DNA of 64,000 bases from positions 1-64,000 of IMG/VR virus record IMGVR_UViG_3300026531_000002. One strand, given 5' to 3'. Under the pieces are notes generated by a model. That model had not been told where the DNA came from and did no database searches. It saw nothing but the letters and a program-made list of their open reading frames with translations. Positions 30,731 to 38,105 of the stretch are shown piece by piece. The translations under genes and the position numbers were made by a program. The DNA comes from a virus. Numbering within the stretch: position 1 is the stretch's first letter; each line of letters starts with the position of its first letter.

Positions 30731-31237
30731 GTGTTTTATTCTCATTTGGATAAGTATTTTTATAATAATAAGAAGAGGTTATTAATTTCTATTGTACCAG
30801 AAAGGAAACAAAATAAGAAAATAATTACTTTTTATTGTAAAGGTTGTAAAAAGTATTATACTCAAAATATGACTAACTTAATTAGACAAGGTTTAAAGAA
30901 ATGTGATTGTTATAAAAATAAGTTTACTCCTCATCACAAAAATAGTAAAGAGTTAGGTTTTTTATATATTATTCAGGATTTAGAAACAGGACTCTATAAG
31001 ATTGGAATTACTAAAAATATTAAGAGGAGGTTTCAAGGTAAAAGAATAGCTGTGTTATTTACTGCTTATAGTGTATTAGGAAATTTGTATGATATAGAAC
31101 AGTATATTCTAAATGAGTATTCAGAATACAAAAAGTTTAATCTTAACTATAAAAGTAATGGTGGAACAGAATTTTTTAAGTGTGATTATGATATAATTAA
31201 TAAAATGATTAAAGACATTAATAAGGAGTTACAATGA
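30731..31237 (+). CDS. GIY-YIG-type nuclease-like protein (T5orf172 style)
   Basis: A 168-aa protein starting at GTG with RBS AAGGAG. The N-terminal part (residues about 30-65) has a Cys-rich element (FYCKGCKKYY ... KKCDCYKNK) that likely binds zinc. The C-terminal part fits GIY-YIG/T5orf172: GFLYIIQDLE and LYKIGITKNIKRRF give the paired Y-I / Y-K-I-G-I-T strands and the conserved Arg on the next helix, with a Glu (IEQYIL) later. Such proteins are common in phages as free-standing nucleases or regulators. First gene of the rightward operon. Confidence 0.75.
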   Translation: MFYSHLDKYFYNNKKRLLISIVPERKQNKKIITFYCKGCKKYYTQNMTNLIRQGLKKCDCYKNKFTPHHKNSKELGFLYIIQDLETGLYKIGITKNIKRRFQGKRIAVLFTAYSVLGNLYDIEQYILNEYSEYKKFNLNYKSNGGTEFFKCDYDIINKMIKDINKELQ

Positions 31238-31416
31238 AAATTTACACTATTTTTTGTGACTATGATATAGGACAAGATGAGTTTGCATTCACTACTAAAG
31301 AGAAGGCTATTGAGTGGGCTAAAGAAGCTATTGAATTGGTTGGGGATATTGAAGAAGACTTTGACGAGTTAGTGAAAGATGGTCTTATTTATTTTGAAGA
31401 GAAAGAATTGATTTAA
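31234..31416 (+). CDS. Hypothetical acidic small protein
   Basis: A 60-aa acidic protein (MKIYTIFCDYDIGQDEFAFT) with strand-helix pattern. ATGA-type overlap with the upstream gene (4 bp) supports it. Function unknown. Confidence 0.6.
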   Translation: MKIYTIFCDYDIGQDEFAFTTKEKAIEWAKEAIELVGDIEEDFDELVKDGLIYFEEKELI

Positions 31417-31444
31417 ACCGAAACAGGGCTTAAAAGGAATTGAG

Positions 31445-31768
31445 ATGAACTTTATTAAGGTTATATTAGATAATTCATCTATAAATACTAAAGGAATTGG
31501 TAAAGAGCCTTTTAAGCCTAATAAGAAAGAGTTTTTAAAGCTGTATAAAAAATATACAACTAAAGAGATAACAGCTACTACTTTTAAGAAAGAATTGCAC
31601 AATAGATGTGATATTATAGGCTGTGTAAGTAATAATCAAAGTATAGTTGATTGTGATACATGTCCTATTTTTGATTGGTGTCAAGCTGAAAAGGGTTATG
31701 AACAGATTAAAATGGGAGCTGTTACAAAAGCTGTTAAAGAGCTGAATAAGAATAAAGGTAAAAAATGA
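31445..31768 (+). CDS. Cys-rich small protein
   Basis: A 107-aa basic protein. Its C-terminal half holds several cysteines (NRCDIIGC, DCDTCPIFDWC), probably binding zinc or another metal. The N-terminal half is helical and Lys-rich (GKEPFKPNKKEFLKLYKKYT). No family recognised. Its stop overlaps the next start (ATGA). Confidence 0.6.
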   Translation: MNFIKVILDNSSINTKGIGKEPFKPNKKEFLKLYKKYTTKEITATTFKKELHNRCDIIGCVSNNQSIVDCDTCPIFDWCQAEKGYEQIKMGAVTKAVKELNKNKGKK

Positions 31769-31860
31769 ATTTAATCAAATGGCTTATTTTAGAAGTTGCT
31801 TTGTTTATTTGGTTGGCTGTGTCAGTCTTAATAGATGCTATATCAGCACTTAGGAGGTAA
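31765..31860 (+). CDS. Tiny membrane protein (31 aa)
   Basis: The + strand encodes MNLIKWLILEVALFIWLAVS followed by VLIDAISALRR, one hydrophobic helix with a basic end. It overlaps the upstream gene by ATGA. Its last codons AGG AGG TAA form the Shine-Dalgarno site for the RuvC-like gene 2 bp further on, so its reading-frame end doubles as a ribosome binding site. Function unknown. Confidence 0.5.
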   Translation: MNLIKWLILEVALFIWLAVSVLIDAISALRR

Positions 31861-31862
31861 AG

Positions 31863-32333
31863 ATGTTAAAAGTTGGTTTAGACTTATCAAGCACTGCTTC
31901 GGCTGTTGTAATATTAAATGAAAATAACACTCTTATTGACTTCTTTTTAATTCAACCTAATAAAGCTTTAGACATTATGGATAGAATTATTGAGATAGGT
32001 AAAAAAATAAGAGATGTTTTAGGGTATTACCAATTAGAGATTGAAAAGGTGAATATTGAGAGTGGAGCTTTTATGGCTAAAGGCAAGAGAAATGAACTAG
32101 CAATGCTGAATGGTATTGTTTATTTTATTAGTAGAGATTTAGGCTTCAATACTATTACAACGCCTCCAAACTCACTTAAAAAGAAAGCCACAGGAAATGG
32201 AAGAGCTTCAAAAGCGGACATGTTCGATGCCTTGCCAGATGCTGTTGCTATGAGATTTATAAATAGTGAGTATAAGAAATTAGATGATTTAACTGATGCT
32301 TATCATTTAGCTAAAATTATTGATATTCCTTAA
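31863..32333 (+). CDS. RuvC-like Holliday junction resolvase
   Basis: A 156-aa RNase H-fold resolvase. Catalytic residues are D7 (VGLDLSST), E66 (NIESGAF) and an acidic pair late in the chain (DDLTDAYHLA; D142, D145). The conserved basic loop PNSLKKKATGNGRASKADM is typical of RuvC. It should resolve or trim branched phage DNA before packaging. RBS AGGAGG is supplied by the end of the upstream gene. Confidence 0.9.
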   Translation: MLKVGLDLSSTASAVVILNENNTLIDFFLIQPNKALDIMDRIIEIGKKIRDVLGYYQLEIEKVNIESGAFMAKGKRNELAMLNGIVYFISRDLGFNTITTPPNSLKKKATGNGRASKADMFDALPDAVAMRFINSEYKKLDDLTDAYHLAKIIDIP

Positions 32334-32354
32334 CAAGACAGGCTACTTTCCTAT

Positions 32355-32388
32355 ACTCTCTTTTACGGGAGTATATCCTTTTCTTATT
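32355..32388 (+). terminator. Terminator after ruvC-like gene
   Basis: TATACTC and GAGTATA form a 7-bp stem around TCTTTTACGG, followed by TCCTTTTCTT. Confidence 0.6.
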
Positions 32389-32413
32389 TTGTTAAACTTC
32401 TACTTTTATTTTC

Positions 32414-32436
32414 ATTTAAGTTTTATTAGGTATAAT
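32414..32436 (+). promoter_or_regulatory. Early promoter for antirepressor gene
   Basis: CATTTAAG, TTTTATTAGG, then TATAAT at 32431-32436. It overlaps an in-frame ATG at 32435, which argues for translation starting at 32468 instead. Confidence 0.6.
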
Positions 32437-32467
32437 GGGTGTATATAAGCAAATAAGGAGAATTGAA

Positions 32468-33169
32468 ATGAAAGATATAATTCAAATTAACACACAGGTA
32501 ATAGGTGCTGATACAGTTAATGCTGTTAATGCTAGAGAGCTTTGGAAGGCTTTAGAAAGTAAACAACAATTTGCTGATTGGATTAAGAAGAGATTAGAAA
32601 GATTTATTGAAAATGAGGATTTTATAGTTATTCATAATTCTATGAAAAACCCTCAAGGCGGGAGACCACAAAAAGAGTATATTATAACTGTTGATACCGC
32701 TAAAATGATAGCAATGATGGAAAACAACCAAAAAGGTGATGAAATAAGAAGATACTTTATTGAAATTGAGAAAAAATATAAAGCTGATAACCCATCTTAT
32801 ATGATTGAAGACCCAATTAAAAGGGCTGAAAGATGGATTGAAGAGGAAAAAGAAAGACAAAAATTAGCTTTAGAGAATAAACAAATGAAACCCAAAGCAG
32901 AATATTTTGATGCTTTAGTAGAGAGAAAGTTATTAACTAATTTTAGGGATACTGCTAAAGAATTTGGTATAGGTCAAAAAGACTTTATTCATTTTCTGTT
33001 AGATAATCATTTTATTTTTAGAGATAAGAATAAACAAATAAAACCATATAATGAGTTTGTTCCAGAGTTATTTGAAATAAAAGAGTGGAAATCTAAAAAG
33101 AAATCAGGGTTACAAACCTTAATAACACCTAAAGGTAGAGAGACTTTTAGATTATTATTAAATAAGTAA
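32468..33169 (+). CDS. Phage antirepressor (AntA/AntB + KilAC domains)
   Basis: A 233-aa two-domain regulator. Residues about 1-100 match the AntA/AntB domain (VNARELWKALESKQQFADWI, GRPQKEYIITVDTAKMIAMM). Residues about 140-230 match the KilA-C/ANT domain (FRDTAKEFGIGQKDFIHFLL, then LQTLITPKGRETFRLLL). Such proteins bind repressors or DNA and alter phage gene control. The start was set at the ATG after AAGGAG; the upstream ATG at 32435 sits in the -10 box. The gene has its own promoter and terminator. No repressor or integrase is seen, so a role in lysogeny is uncertain. Confidence 0.88.
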   Translation: MKDIIQINTQVIGADTVNAVNARELWKALESKQQFADWIKKRLERFIENEDFIVIHNSMKNPQGGRPQKEYIITVDTAKMIAMMENNQKGDEIRRYFIEIEKKYKADNPSYMIEDPIKRAERWIEEEKERQKLALENKQMKPKAEYFDALVERKLLTNFRDTAKEFGIGQKDFIHFLLDNHFIFRDKNKQIKPYNEFVPELFEIKEWKSKKKSGLQTLITPKGRETFRLLLNK

Positions 33170-33190
33170 GACAGGCTACTTTCCTGTCTT
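33167..33190. terminator. Bidirectional terminator
   Basis: AAGACAGG-CTACTTT-CCTGTCTT forms a perfect 8-bp stem between the convergent antirepressor and o-spanin genes. Confidence 0.7.
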
Positions 33191-33475
33191 AACAAACTTC
33201 TTATTATACTCTATATTAACCTTATTCAGCTTCATAAATCTCTTATAAAGTGTTGTATCATACTTTCTTATTTTATTGAAATCAGATACACTCATACACA
33301 ATCTATTTCCTTTTTGGTGTAAAGTTATTTTAGGTCTTTTAGGGACTTTGTAAACTGGCATTTTAGGGTATTTTGGTGTAACTTTTTCAGGACTTGCACA
33401 ACCACTTAATAATAATGGTATAGTATAAAGTACATTTAGTAATTTAAAGTGTTTTTTATAAAATACATTTAACAT
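33176..33475 (-). CDS. Outer spanin candidate (Rz1-like lipoprotein)
   Basis: A 99-aa lipoprotein. A basic N-terminus and hydrophobic segment lead into the lipobox LLLSGC (Cys near residue 26), followed by a Pro-rich stretch (YPKMPVYKVPKRPK), as in Rz1 proteins. It lies 10 bp downstream of a gene with the form of an inner spanin (33486-33764). The pair would fuse inner and outer membranes at the end of lysis in a Gram-negative host. It is longer than lambda Rz1. Confidence 0.7.
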   Translation of the reverse strand: MLNVFYKKHFKLLNVLYTIPLLLSGCASPEKVTPKYPKMPVYKVPKRPKITLHQKGNRLCMSVSDFNKIRKYDTTLYKRFMKLNKVNIEYNKKFVKTGK

Positions 33476-33485
33476 TTTTTACTCC

Positions 33486-33764
33486 TTAATATATAATTGT
33501 GAATGTTTTTTCTTCTGGTTCAGTTGTTTGTTTGCTTACAGGTAAAGGTTTAATCTCTTTTACTGAAACATTTACATCTTGCAATAAAATATCTTGTACT
33601 ACCTCTTGAAAATCAGAAGCTGTTTCAAGGCTTTCTAAATTCTGTTTACATACTTTTAAAGTGCTTTCTAGCTTCTCTATTTTGTTGGTATAGTATTGAT
33701 AACCGATTATTAAACCTAAAACTAAAATAGTTGGGATTGCTACTTCTAGTATTTTTCTATACAA
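33486..33764 (-). CDS. Inner spanin candidate (Rz-like)
   Basis: A 92-aa protein with one N-terminal transmembrane helix (IPTILVLGLIIGYQYY, residues about 9-26) and then a coiled-coil-like periplasmic part (KIEKLESTLKVCKQNLESLE), the layout of Rz. Two-gene spanin order (i-spanin then o-spanin) fits. A late-type motif (GGCGACAC on the minus strand, 33786-33800) lies just upstream, which suits a lysis gene. It interrupts the rightward replication operon on the opposite strand. Confidence 0.65.
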   Translation of the reverse strand: MYRKILEVAIPTILVLGLIIGYQYYTNKIEKLESTLKVCKQNLESLETASDFQEVVQDILLQDVNVSVKEIKPLPVSKQTTEPEEKTFTIIY

Positions 33765-33782
33765 TTTAAACTCCTATTTTTA

Positions 33783-33803
33783 TGTTGAGTGTCGCCGTTT
33801 CAG
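33783..33803 (-). promoter_or_regulatory. Candidate late promoter for spanin genes
   Basis: Minus strand: GAAACGGCGACACTCAAC, 20-35 bp before the i-spanin start; a GCGACAC variant like those before 41394 and 48209. Confidence 0.4.
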
Positions 33804-33865
33804 CTTTTTGTAAGTTAATTTTTGCTAGACTTTGCAAGTGTTATTATTTTTAAAAAAGGATAAAG

Positions 33866-34033
33866 ATGAAAGAAATCAAATATAAAGGAAAGCCTGCCAA
33901 ACTCTTGAGAGTGGTTAAAGATAAAGTTTATAAAAGGGCATTTACTTATTACTTAATAGAGGTAGAAAGGAAGAAAAATCCACAAATATGGTTAGGTAAA
34001 AAAGCCTACGAAGAAAATGTAGAGGAGGTATAA
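33866..34033 (+). CDS. Small basic protein (55 aa)
   Basis: Starts MKEIKYKGKPAKLLRVVKDK and ends YEENVEEV. Lys-rich with a probable small beta-barrel pattern. Strong RBS (AAAAAGGA) and its stop abuts the next ATG. Function unknown. Confidence 0.55.
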   Translation: MKEIKYKGKPAKLLRVVKDKVYKRAFTYYLIEVERKKNPQIWLGKKAYEENVEEV

Positions 34034-34258
34034 ATGATTATTAGTGTATTGGAGAAAAACGGTAAAAAGTATTATCACACTATTTCAATTATTGATAAAG
34101 TGTTTGATAATGTATATGAGTGTTATTTTGATAAGGTTAAAACTCTTGTGAAATTTGAGAACATTATACTACAAGATTTAGTGATGGGTGTTTTGTTTGA
34201 AATAGATAAAAATGATGAAATGATAGTGCTTAGAAAGGCTTATGATGAATGTAATTAA
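34034..34258 (+). CDS. Hypothetical small protein
   Basis: A 74-aa beta-rich protein (MIISVLEKNGKKYYHTISII). RBS AGAGGAGG lies in the end of the preceding gene. It overlaps the helicase gene by 17 bp. Function unknown. Confidence 0.6.
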   Translation: MIISVLEKNGKKYYHTISIIDKVFDNVYECYFDKVKTLVKFENIILQDLVMGVLFEIDKNDEMIVLRKAYDECN

Positions 34259-35438
34259 TAGAGCTGTTGCATATGCCGTTAAAGAGGGTAAGGAGAACCT
34301 TTTAACAAGCTTATTAAATATTAATAGTGAAAAAGGTTTAGTTAAAATTTTAAAAGAGTTTTATAGTACTTACAAGAGGTTACCTAATGCAAATAACTTT
34401 AAGACTTATATTTTACACAAACACCCTAATTATAGTAGCACTTTTAATAAGCTAATAGAAACTGAATTTGATGATATCACAGTTTCTATTATAAAATCTT
34501 CAGTAGCTAAAGAAGTTGTTATGAAGGATATTAATAAGCTACTAGAAAATATTAATGAAGAAGAAACTGAATCAGTGCTGGTTAAGTTAGATAAAATAAA
34601 ATCTAGTGCAGTTAATATTTTAGATAGTGGGTTAGTAAATCCAAAAGATGATGAGTATGCTGTTGAAGCAATGACAACAGTTGAATCTTTTATTCCTATC
34701 CTTAAGCAAAAGAATTATCAATTTGCTGGTTTAAACATTATTGGTGGTGATACAGGAGGGGGAAAGTCTATTTACTTACTACAACAGCTTATGTATAATT
34801 ATGAGAGAGGAAAAGATGTAGCAATGTTCTCTTTAGAGTTAAGTAGGTTTGAGGTTTATGCTAGAATGTATAGTTTAGTTAATAATGTACCATTTGAGAA
34901 AGTGTATGCTAATCCTAATTATATTGATAGGGTTAATGAGTGGAAAAAAGACTATTTTAATAGGGATAATCAATTTCTTATTATGGATAATGATTTAACA
35001 ACAGATGGTTTATATTCTGAATTAGAAACTTTAAAAGGGTATGTAATAGGGATAGACTATCTAAATTTAGTAGAGCCAGCTGAAAAAGATAGCTTTAAAG
35101 AGAACTTCTTTGTTTTATCAAAAATGGCAAAGCACTTACACAAGCTGGCTAAGAGGCTTGGTCAGGTCATATTCAGCCCTGTGCAGATTAATAAAGAAGA
35201 TGTGAAAGAGAAAGATAATGTTATTAAAATATCTGTTAGAGGTTCTAAAGAGTTATTGTTTAGTGCTACTTCTTTTGTGTATTTATTAAAGAGTGAAGAG
35301 AGTAACGGAGAAGATGAGTTTGATATTATGAAAGCTTATTTCTTGAAAACTAGAAATGCTCCTAAATGTGTTGTTATTTTAGAGGCTGATTTTGCTTGTA
35401 TGAAGTTTTTACCAACTGTTATTTATGAGAGAATTTAA
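34242..35438 (+). CDS. Replicative DNA helicase, DnaB/T4 gp41-like
   Basis: A 398-aa RecA-fold helicase. Walker A is GGDTGGGKS (about 168-176). FSLELSRFEV (about 196-205) is the DnaB H1a-type motif, and Walker B is VIGIDYLNLV (D272). A later LGQVIFSPVQIN gives the H3-type sensor Gln, and VRGSKELLFSA is near the arginine-finger region. It likely unwinds the fork for the PolA-type polymerase with the DnaG-like primase at 36060. The start may be either of two adjacent ATGs (34242/34245). Confidence 0.9.
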   Translation: MMNVINRAVAYAVKEGKENLLTSLLNINSEKGLVKILKEFYSTYKRLPNANNFKTYILHKHPNYSSTFNKLIETEFDDITVSIIKSSVAKEVVMKDINKLLENINEEETESVLVKLDKIKSSAVNILDSGLVNPKDDEYAVEAMTTVESFIPILKQKNYQFAGLNIIGGDTGGGKSIYLLQQLMYNYERGKDVAMFSLELSRFEVYARMYSLVNNVPFEKVYANPNYIDRVNEWKKDYFNRDNQFLIMDNDLTTDGLYSELETLKGYVIGIDYLNLVEPAEKDSFKENFFVLSKMAKHLHKLAKRLGQVIFSPVQINKEDVKEKDNVIKISVRGSKELLFSATSFVYLLKSEESNGEDEFDIMKAYFLKTRNAPKCVVILEADFACMKFLPTVIYERI

Positions 35439-35446
35439 GTATAATA
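35434..35446 (+). promoter_or_regulatory. Possible internal promoter
   Basis: TTTAAGTATAATACG overlaps the helicase stop codon; a TATAAT box at 35440-35445 could feed the methyltransferase and primase genes. Confidence 0.35.
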
Positions 35447-35473
35447 CGTTAAAATAAACAAAAAGGAGATTGT

Positions 35474-36058
35474 ATGACAAAAAATCAATATAAAAAAACA
35501 GGTAGTGATGAATCATATACTTACCCATATTTGATAACACCTTTATTGTCTTTTATTGAAGAATTTAAAGATAAAATAGGAAAGGAAAATTTGACAATAT
35601 GGTGTCCATTTGATTTAGAAAAAGATTTAGAGATTAAAGGTGTAAAATATTTTGAAAGTTATTATTGTAAAATATTTAAAGAAGCTGGTTATAATGTAAT
35701 ATGTTCTCATATTTTAACAGGACAAGATTTTTTTGAGTATGAACCATTAGATTATGATATTATTGTTAGTAATCCACCATTTAAAAATAAAAGGCTTTTT
35801 TTTGAAAGAGCTTTAAGCTTACATAAACCATTTGTTTTATTAAGCACTGCTTCGTGGTTTAATGACGGCGGTGTATATAATGTATTTAAAAATGAAAAAC
35901 TACAATTATTAATGCCAAAGGAAAGGGCTGTATTTTTTGATAATAGTAAAAATCAAATTGGTAAAAGAGCCTCATTTAAGTCTATATACTATTGTAAAGA
36001 TTTTTTAGTTGGTCATGATATTAAATGGTTTGAGTTAGGAAAACAAAAAGGAGTTTAA
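35474..36058 (+). CDS. N6-adenine methyltransferase-like protein
   Basis: A 194-aa protein with the catalytic motif NPPF in YDIIVSNPPFKNKRLF (about 95-105), as in N6-adenine DNA methyltransferases. Upstream are TIWCPFDLEKD and an ICSHILTGQDFFEYE segment that fit a SAM-binding Rossmann core of the small phage EcoRI-methylase-like group. It may modify phage DNA against host restriction. The target site is unknown, and a classical FxGxG motif is not seen. Confidence 0.65.
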   Translation: MTKNQYKKTGSDESYTYPYLITPLLSFIEEFKDKIGKENLTIWCPFDLEKDLEIKGVKYFESYYCKIFKEAGYNVICSHILTGQDFFEYEPLDYDIIVSNPPFKNKRLFFERALSLHKPFVLLSTASWFNDGGVYNVFKNEKLQLLMPKERAVFFDNSKNQIGKRASFKSIYYCKDFLVGHDIKWFELGKQKGV

Positions 36059-36059
36059 A

Positions 36060-36935
36060 ATGAGAGAGTTAATTTTAGATTATTTAGAAACAAGTGGTAT
36101 TCCCTATAAAGTAACAGGTGACGAGTGGATTTTATCTAAATGCTTTAATCCAAAACACAATGATAAAAGTCCATCTCTTTCAATTAATACTGAAACAGGG
36201 GCTGGAAAGTGCTTTGGGTGTGGTTTTACTATACACCCTATTTTTTGGATTAAAGGTGAGATAAATGATAAAATACTATTAGAAATGGAAGCTAAAGCAA
36301 TACTTAATAAGCATTTTAAAAAGAAAGATGAGCCAAAAGAAAAAGTAGAGTTTAAATTACCAATCAAAACTAGAGATGTTGAGGCAGGTTGGAGAGGTCT
36401 TGAGGAAGATACTATTAATAAACTAGATTTATTCATTACTGATAAGGGTAGATTTAAAAATAGAGTAATATTTCCTTTTTACAACTCTAAAAAGAAGTTA
36501 CAAGGGTTTAATTCAAGAGCTTTGGGCAATGAAACTCCTAAGTACTTATACAGTAAAGGTATAGACCCTTATTCAATTATTTATCCAGCTTTTAATGTGT
36601 TTGATATTCAAAGAAGTGAAGTTGTTATTGTAGAGGGGATTATAGATGCTATTTTAATGAATCAGGTGGGTTTGAAGGCTATATTTAATTTTGGAACAGC
36701 AAATATTTTTACTGATAAAAAAATAGAGTACCTTTTAAGTCAAGGTATAGAAACTTTAGTGTTAGCTTTAGACAAAGATGAAGCAGGCTTTAAAGGTAAC
36801 GGTAGGTACTTATCAGATAAGAAGATAAGAAAGTACTTTGATATTAAATTAGTAAAAGAGTACAAACCTCTTCAAGATTTTTTTGTATCCGACTACAAGG
36901 ACTTTTCAGACTATTATCTGTCACTTATTTCTTAG
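36060..36935 (+). CDS. DnaG-type primase
   Basis: A 291-aa primase. The N-terminal zinc finger (residues about 28-54: CFNPKHNDKSPSL ... GKCFGCGF) is of the CHC2 type. The Toprim domain shows VVIVEGIIDAIL (Glu near 195) and LALDKDEAGFKG (DxD near 238). It should prime lagging-strand synthesis with the DnaB-like helicase. It is shorter than bacterial DnaG and lacks the helicase-binding domain, as usual for phages. It starts 1 bp after the upstream stop. Confidence 0.92.
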   Translation: MRELILDYLETSGIPYKVTGDEWILSKCFNPKHNDKSPSLSINTETGAGKCFGCGFTIHPIFWIKGEINDKILLEMEAKAILNKHFKKKDEPKEKVEFKLPIKTRDVEAGWRGLEEDTINKLDLFITDKGRFKNRVIFPFYNSKKKLQGFNSRALGNETPKYLYSKGIDPYSIIYPAFNVFDIQRSEVVIVEGIIDAILMNQVGLKAIFNFGTANIFTDKKIEYLLSQGIETLVLALDKDEAGFKGNGRYLSDKKIRKYFDIKLVKEYKPLQDFFVSDYKDFSDYYLSLIS

Positions 36936-36941
36936 TTTTAT

Positions 36942-36972
36942 TTTTATTTAAGCTTTATTTTGTTAAACTTCT
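36942..36972 (+). promoter_or_regulatory. Early promoter before dNMP kinase genes
   Basis: TTTATTTAAGC, TTTATTTTG, TTAAACTTCT: the early pattern with a TTAAAC -10. Confidence 0.5.
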
Positions 36973-37002
36973 ACTATATACATTAACAAAAGGAGAAACA
37001 AA

Positions 37003-37089
37003 ATGAGTAATAAATTAAAAGGTTTGTTTGGGAACATGGTTATATTGGTGAACCAGTTATTAGATGGTTATAAAAGTAAAAGGGATTAA
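37003..37089 (+). CDS. Tiny protein (28 aa)
   Basis: ATG AGT AAT ... AGG GAT TAA encodes MSNKLKGLFGNMVILVNQLL + DGYKSKRD, one amphipathic or hydrophobic helix. RBS AAAAGGAG is good and it directly precedes the dNMP kinase. It could be a leader peptide or a small membrane protein. Confidence 0.4.
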   Translation: MSNKLKGLFGNMVILVNQLLDGYKSKRD

Positions 37090-37090
37090 A

Positions 37091-37678
37091 ATGAAAGTAG
37101 TAGGATTAATAGGAAAAAAGAATGTTGGTAAGGACACTATTGCTGACATTATGACAAGACATTTAAGGTTTAAAGGGTATAAAGTTGCTACAACAGCCTT
37201 AGCAGTACCTTTAAAATCTGAAGTGGCTGATATGTTAGGTATTTCATTAACTGAATTAGAGGAAAGTAAGAACACTGATAAGTTGTATGATGTTAGAACT
37301 ATTAGAGAATGGTTGCAGTTTATTGGTGAGGAAAACTGTAAAACAAATAAAAAATACTATGTGAATAGATTAGGCGAGTCTTTAATTTACTATAAAAATA
37401 TAGGTATGGATTTTGTAATAGTTACAGATGTTAGAAAGATTATTGAAGCAGACTATTTGAAAGAGAAATGGGACAGTGTAAATATTAAAATTATTAGGGA
37501 TACAGGCTTAAAAGATGTTCACACAACTGAAACAGAAGTTGATAAAATTCCTGATAATTTAATTGATTATACTTGCTACAATACTGAATATGACAGCCTG
37601 TACCATAAGGTAGAGGATTGTCTTATAGGTTTAGGTTTATTAGATGAGTTTTGGTATGTAGGAGCATCTGATGACTGA
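37091..37678 (+). CDS. Deoxynucleoside monophosphate kinase-like (T4 gp1-like)
   Basis: A 195-aa P-loop kinase. The start is placed at the ATG after AAAAGGGA, giving MKVVGLIGKKNVGKDT; an in-frame upstream GTT/ATG run lacks a site. Walker A is GKKNVGKDT (about 7-15). VRTIREWLQFIGEENC is the R-rich 'lid' region seen in T4 gp1 and relatives, and DFVIVTDVRK gives the Walker B-like D. It would phosphorylate dNMPs, including ThyX product, to feed replication. It overlaps the next gene by 8 bp. Confidence 0.8.
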   Translation: MKVVGLIGKKNVGKDTIADIMTRHLRFKGYKVATTALAVPLKSEVADMLGISLTELEESKNTDKLYDVRTIREWLQFIGEENCKTNKKYYVNRLGESLIYYKNIGMDFVIVTDVRKIIEADYLKEKWDSVNIKIIRDTGLKDVHTTETEVDKIPDNLIDYTCYNTEYDSLYHKVEDCLIGLGLLDEFWYVGASDD

Positions 37679-38105
37679 AAAAGAGATTGATATTGTTATG
37701 GCACATATTATTAAGGTTACTGATAAAAAAGTGTTACAGCCTTTTACAGGTGGTTTTTCTAAAGATAGAAAAAAGATTATAGCATTTAGAAAGAATATGT
37801 ATCCCTATGTTAGAAAAAAGATTGAGAAAAATCAAGACCACTCATTTGTAAAGTATATTGATTTTAAAAATTATATAGAGAATTTGTTTGATAATGATAT
37901 AGATAGCACTATAAATTATGGTAAAGCTAACTTAGTTATTATTGATAATGTAGGGTTAGAATCGTTTAAACCCACTACATCAATTAAGGCCTTAGAAAGT
38001 TTGATTTTAAATGCTGGTGATAGATATATAGTAGTTAATATTTTTAATAATTTTGTTGAGTATAGTAAGTTATTATTTGATTTAGGTTTTGAAAAGGAGC
38101 ATTGA
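37671..38105 (+). CDS. Hypothetical protein with Walker B-like strand
   Basis: A 144-aa protein. ANLVIIDNVGLESF (about 88-101) resembles a Walker B strand of AAA+ loader proteins, but no P-loop is visible, so it may be a degenerate loader or just a similar strand. It is coupled at both ends (8-bp overlap upstream; TGATG overlap with the helicase). Confidence 0.55.
   Translation: MTEKEIDIVMAHIIKVTDKKVLQPFTGGFSKDRKKIIAFRKNMYPYVRKKIEKNQDHSFVKYIDFKNYIENLFDNDIDSTINYGKANLVIIDNVGLESFKPTTSIKALESLILNAGDRYIVVNIFNNFVEYSKLLFDLGFEKEH

Noticed and set aside
32435-32467. Upstream start for the antirepressor (adds 11 residues)
   Set aside because: The ATG lies inside the TATAAT box; the ATG at 32468 has a proper RBS and fits the AntA domain start.
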